This document shows, piece by piece, positions 60,051 through 64,000 of a DNA stretch of 64,000 nt. The first letter of the stretch is position 1. Each line of letters begins with the position of its first letter. The notes beneath the pieces were generated by a model. The model had not been told where the DNA came from, searched no databases, and saw nothing but the letters and a program-made list of their open reading frames with translations. The stretch covers positions 1,240,001 through 1,304,000 of the forward strand of contig MQVO02000007.1 of NCBI GenBank assembly GCA_001986395.2. The letters run 5' to 3'. The DNA is from Irpex lacteus (lineage: Eukaryota; Basidiomycota; Agaricomycetes; Polyporales; Irpicaceae). A program made the translations under genes and the position numbers.

Positions 60051-60672
60051 CCTACTACCTCGACTTTCACGAACAAATTCTGGATGTTGTCTTCTGTACT
60101 CTTATCGCTATGTTTTCTTCTTAACGGTTGGTCTCCTTGTATGTTTGCTTAGACTAGATGTTGGCATTACAATGTCAGATGTAATAAAGTATGATAAATT
60201 AGTCGCGAGCCATACGCTGTATGGTTGCATGTCAGAGGCACATATCCCGTACCTACGGCAGCTAAAATTGACTATGGTGCACGATGAACTGAGTATACGC
60301 CATGTATGCATGCAGTGGCGGCTTGAGCTTCGTCGGAGGCAGGCGCCAAAGAATATTAGACGCTCAATTGCTTAGGTAATCGATCTTCTTTCGAAAAGGG
60401 AAAGTGTGTCGAGGACGTGCACAAGCCCATCCCGCCGCCCGCCAAAAGCCTCAAGACCTCAAGAGGTGAGTACGAAGCTATGCTAGAATGCTCAGAGAGG
60501 CCGTGAGGATGTGTCTGTGTGGTACTGGAGGTGCTAGGAATGGTTGAAAGGGTTGGATGGACGGGACGAGGGTTGGATGACACAGGACAGGCAACGGACC
60601 AAACTCTTGCTTCTGGTGTGTGGACCTCGTTTGAGCCATCGCTGACTCTTTGCATTCCTTACAGCTCGCAAC
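60051..60672. other. Intergenic region and RPL15 promoter/leader
   Basis: About 620 bp. The RPL15 leader likely has an intron ending in TTACAG at 60658-60663, just before the ATG. No other gene seen. Confidence 0.45.
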
Positions 60673-61456
60673 ATGGGCGCGTACAAGTATATCGGCGAGC
60701 TATACAAAAAGAAGCAGTCGGATGTGCTCCGCTTCCTCCTCCGTGTGCGGTGAGCAATCAGGTCATTATGCTAGCATCCTACGTTAGCGACTGAACATAT
60801 TGTCCACTTTCAGCTGCTGGGAGTACCGCCAATTGAATGTCATCCACCGTGCTTCCCGTCCCTCGCGCCCCGACAAGGCTCGTCGTCTCGGCTACAAGGC
60901 CAAGCAGGGCTACGTTATCTACCGTGTCCGTGTCCGCAGGGGTAACCGCAAGAAACACGTCCCCAAGGGTGCCACCTACGGCAAGCCCGTCCGTCAGGGT
61001 GTCAACCACTTGAAGCCTCAGCGAGGTCTCCAGAGTGTTGCAGAGGAGCGTGTTGGCAAGCGATGCGGTAACCTGCGTGTCCTTAACTCGTACTGGGTTA
61101 ACCAGGACGGTGTTTACAAGTACTACGAGGTTATCCTCGTGGACCCCAACCACAAGGCTGTACGTACTGCTCAGTTCCAGTCAATAGGTCGCGAACTCAT
61201 ATTTGCACACAGATCCGCAGGGATCCCAGAATCAACTGGATCGCCAAGCCGGTGCACAAGCACCGCGAGTCCCGTGGTCTTACCAGCATTGGCAAGAAGG
61301 TACGTCTTGGCTATCTCGTATATCCACCCGATACATGCTCACCCACGAGTTTTCATTCAGAACCGTGGTCTCGGCAAGGGTCACCGCTACAACCACACCC
61401 CCGGCTGGTCGACCTGGAAGAAGCACAACACCCTCTCTCTCCGTCGCTACCGGTGA
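60673..61456 (+). CDS. RPL15: 60S ribosomal protein L15 (eL15)
   Basis: Large-subunit ribosomal protein. ATG at 60673: [138 protein letters not shown], then across introns [20 protein letters not shown] and [20 protein letters not shown], ending [11 protein letters not shown]. Length about 204 aa, the family norm. Three introns inside the coding region (60750-60812, 61159-61212, about 61299-61361). Frame fully intact. Confidence 0.97.
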
Positions 61457-62046
61457 TCTATTCGTCGCTTTGTGTTATTTTGTCTCTCGCTTTTCTACGC
61501 TCCCTCTGTGCCATCATACATACGTATCCACCATCGCATCATGTCGATTCATGCTCCTTATGGATGTATGCCCTTGTGCAAAAAGAATCAGTCAAAACAG
61601 CAGTGAGCGCAATGCCCCTTGGGCCCTTTGTTCGTCCCGGTATGTGTCTTGATTGGATTGTGTCAGTTCTCGACCAAAATGGCTCCCGGAATAGTCTCTT
61701 ATCATGACATCCGTTTGGCGTTAAATTTGGACGGGCAGCCAATATATATTACATACGATACTGCTCGGCTTTTTATTCTGCTTTCCATCACTGGTGTTAT
61801 CACGGCAACTCGTTGCTGGAGACCAGATGAAGCCAATGCATCCCCGGATACACTGCTAGATGACTATTACTGCAGGGCGCTGACGTGCAGACGAACTCAT
61901 GGCTGATCGACATACCGGAGGGCTAAGCACTGGGGTGGTCCAACACTACTTACAGTCGGTTCTATGCTCCGAGTGTACTCGAGGGCATGAACTATTCTGC
62001 ATTTCTCTGATCAAGCAGGCCCCGAATTTAGCTTCAATCTGAAATA
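61457..62046. other. Intergenic region left of the MITE
   Basis: About 590 bp with the RPL15 3' UTR. Nothing else recognised. Confidence 0.45.
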
Positions 62047-62304
62047 CTGTAATGATATGACCTGATGTTCATGCGTTGTGACTGTGACACGCGAAAGTTC
62101 AAACTTTTCGATGTTCAAGAACGTCAAGAACGTGTGACAAGGTGTTCAATAATACTGATGTTCAGCGCGGGCGTCAGCCCGCAAAAAATTAGCGCGTATG
62201 TCACACGAGCCTAGCGATGTTCAGAGTTCCTTGTGACGCGTGACCAGATGCTCAGTTCATGGCCAGTGTGACGTGTGACTGAACATCGGGTCATGTCATT
62301 ACAG
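62047..62304. mobile_element. 258-bp TA-flanked MITE (Tc1/mariner-like)
   Basis: 25-bp terminal inverted repeats (62047-62071 and 62280-62304) match at 23 of 25 positions; outermost bases CTGTAATG / CATTACAG. The element is flanked on both sides by TA (62045-62046, 62305-62306), the target-site duplication of Tc1/mariner-type transposons. Inside are at least four more GATGTTCA-like words (for example near 62110, 62157 and 62217) and a perfect GCGGGC-gtca-GCCCGC hairpin near 62177-62192. No open frame, so it is non-autonomous. Confidence 0.72.
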
Positions 62305-62734
62305 TAAGATAATCATGAGCGTCTCTGATCAGCGGATCAAATGCGTGGTTAGCAGTCGGAGACCGCGGGTGGTTCGGCTTGGTCTCTGACCTCGAGCTGG
62401 AGGCGTGTTTGTACGACGAACTCAAGGCCCTGCATTACCCTCACGACGACTGCGCTTGTACAGCCCGCGACCAAGGAGGATAATTGCTCACACGTTCTCC
62501 CAAGGTCACCCTGCTGCCTCGTGTTACCCAGCTCCGTGATGTTCTGACATCTTCCGGTACATTAAGCATTCCGTTCTCTCCTCACAGTTCTTCCATCTCT
62601 TGCTCTCTTTCCACCATCTCTGTCCATATCTCTCCTTATACTGCGAAACATCTGGACCCTCTGCGTACTATTGCATCCCAGCCTCTTGCTGCACTCACGC
62701 GTACCCCTACTTTAATTACACGGCCTTACGACTC
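62305..62734. other. GH16 gene promoter region
   Basis: 430 bp between MITE and the assumed GH16 start; a CT-rich leader from about 62570 to 62700. The insertion of the MITE lies only about 430 bp upstream of the start codon. Confidence 0.45.
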
Positions 62735-64000
62735 ATGATGCTTCTCCACATACCTCTTGCTCTTAGCTGGTTTACGACACTACTTACTAGGAAGGAACCG
62801 ATAGGCCCTCACTCACGACTATCGAAGACAGTCGGGACACTTCTTGCGCTCGCCTCGCACTCCACTGCGGTGTCGAGCCCACGAACAGCAACAGCGTCTC
62901 AAAATAGCACCAATGGAACGAGCTTTGTGTGGACCATAACGGACACATACGCGGGCGATACATTCTTCGAGTGAGTGGTGTATTGTTGTAGCCGTGGTTG
63001 ACGAGCTAACAAGGGGTGATCAGTGCGTTCGATTTCTTCACGGGCCCCGACCCCACAAAGTGAGTGAACTTGTTTATTTCCTGGTGTCAATCGTTCATTG
63101 CGCTGTTTGTAGTGGCATGGTTAAGTGAGTTTTTGCTGCACTGCGCTTGAACACCATGACAGATGCTCAACTTTGTTCAGTTATACGACGAAGGAATTCG
63201 CCTTTGCGAATGGACTGGCCTACGTAGATAATGGGACGGTCGTGATGAAGGGTGACAACACGACGCAATTAACCTCTGGTGTATTTAGAAATAGGTACGT
63301 CATTCCTTGTAATGCTGCACATGCCGGTGATTGAACCAACATGCGATACAGCGTACGGATATCGAGCCAGAAGCTCTATAACTCCGGACTGTTCATTCTT
63401 GACCTGAATAAAGCACCATGGGGATGTGGTATGTCGATTATTACCAAGAAGAATATAACCATGGGCTGATGTCCCTATATAGGTGTTTGGCCTGCCTGGT
63501 GGACTGTAGGACCCAATTGGCCTCAAGGAGGAGAAATCGATATAATCGAAGGCGTTCACGACAACGAGCACAACCAAGTAACATGGCACACTGGTCCTAG
63601 TAAGTCTTTGCAACTCAGTGGACTTCAGTATACTGACAGGATTACTGCCAGACTGCACCCTTACGCCGAATGCCAGCTTTACTGGTACAGTAGCGGTACG
63701 TAATGATGCGTCCCCTCGAAGCGTGGGAGGTTGACTCTTCCTATGTAGACCGGCGGGAATGGGCAGCCCAATGTTGTCTGCAATGGACTAGCCGACGGCA
63801 ACGCAGGCTGCGCTATAATTGAGTGGAGTCGCGCATCCTACGGGCCAACATTCGATGCCGCCGGTGGAGGCGTCTTCGCCATGAAGTGGGACGACACCGG
63901 CATCGCTGTATGTGCGTACAAGCAAACACCGCCATATGTGTGATCAGGGTGCTCACGCTGATAATCTTGCAGGGTCTTTCTATCGAGCCCTCGTCCCCGA
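62735..64000 (+). CDS. GH16 endo-1,3(4)-beta-glucanase-like (3' end beyond window)
   Basis: Glycoside hydrolase family 16 enzyme acting on cell-wall beta-glucan, secreted or wall-bound. The start [17 protein letters not shown] is tentative. A hydrophobic segment ([16 protein letters not shown]) follows, then [22 protein letters not shown]. Across microexons: [107 protein letters not shown] is the GH16 catalytic motif with nucleophile Glu and acid/base Glu. Then [20 protein letters not shown] and [13 protein letters not shown]. The last exon runs off the window end. Introns are short, with one 12-nt exon at 63113-63124. Confidence 0.9.
63113..63124 (+). other. 12-nt microexon of the GH16 gene
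   Basis: The exon TGGCATGGTTAA sits between a TTTGTAG acceptor and a GTGAGT donor. It joins ..CCCACAAA (ending 63059) to TTATACGACG (starting after CAG at about 63180) to give DPTN-G-M-V-NYTTKE in one frame. Confidence 0.8.

Noticed and set aside
1..64000. CRISPR array, prokaryotic operon, virus or secondary-metabolite cluster
   Set aside because: No spaced direct repeats, no viral hallmark genes and no backbone enzyme; the gene content is ordinary nuclear fungal.

Overview
The window is nuclear DNA from a filamentous basidiomycete, most likely an agaricomycete mushroom or wood-decay fungus. The evidence is the many introns of about 45-70 nt with GT..AG ends, short intergenic gaps, a PriA-type fruiting protein, a GH16 glucanase, RasGEF and bZIP regulators, and intron-rich ribosomal protein genes with mushroom-like exon layouts. 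The exact genus cannot be read from the sequence. There is no prokaryotic operon, CRISPR array or viral gene. Coordinates of spliced genes are given start codon to stop codon, with introns inside.

Layout: (1) 1-7060: HscB/Jac1 Fe-S co-chaperone (3' end cut by the window), a DysF (peroxin/ferlin) protein, a TMEM135-like membrane protein, Dph7 (diphthamide) and a small four-helix membrane protein. (2) 7203-21174, all minus strand: a GT41 O-GlcNAc transferase-like TPR protein, REV3 (DNA polymerase zeta) and a glucose-6-phosphate 1-epimerase. (3) 21175-31721: a histone-H3-tail-like relic, the PP2A scaffold subunit, a PriA-like cysteine/proline-rich secreted protein, another secreted helical protein with a strong promoter, tRNA-Gly(GCC), a small membrane protein and RPS24. 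(4) 32290-37680: GPI2/PIG-C, an SVIP-like lipid-anchored small protein, an unrecognised Cys-rich membrane protein and dynactin Arp1. (5) 38548-51380, all minus strand: a bZIP factor, APC4, the DRS1 RNA helicase and a RasGEF that carries its own Ras-like domain. (6) 52416-64000, all plus strand: a four-TM MARVEL-like protein, an HNH-domain protein, a class 3 lipase, an MFSD1-like transporter, RPL15, a small TA-flanked inverted-repeat element (MITE) and a GH16 glucanase cut by the window end.

Most genes are housekeeping: ribosome assembly and translation (DRS1, RPS24, RPL15, DPH7), cell cycle and signalling (APC4, PP2A-A, RasGEF), DNA damage tolerance (REV3), GPI anchors (GPI2), dynein transport (ARP1). 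No novel multi-gene defence or metabolic system is evident. The best leads are two consecutive 9-nt microexons in the O-GlcNAc transferase gene, a 12-nt microexon in the GH16 gene, the RasGEF with a degenerate built-in GTPase domain, the MITE with internal repeats, the histone-like relic, and a clear series of one-base losses in G/C runs inside otherwise conserved genes. That last pattern looks like consensus error rather than real gene death, and it affects gene models across the window.
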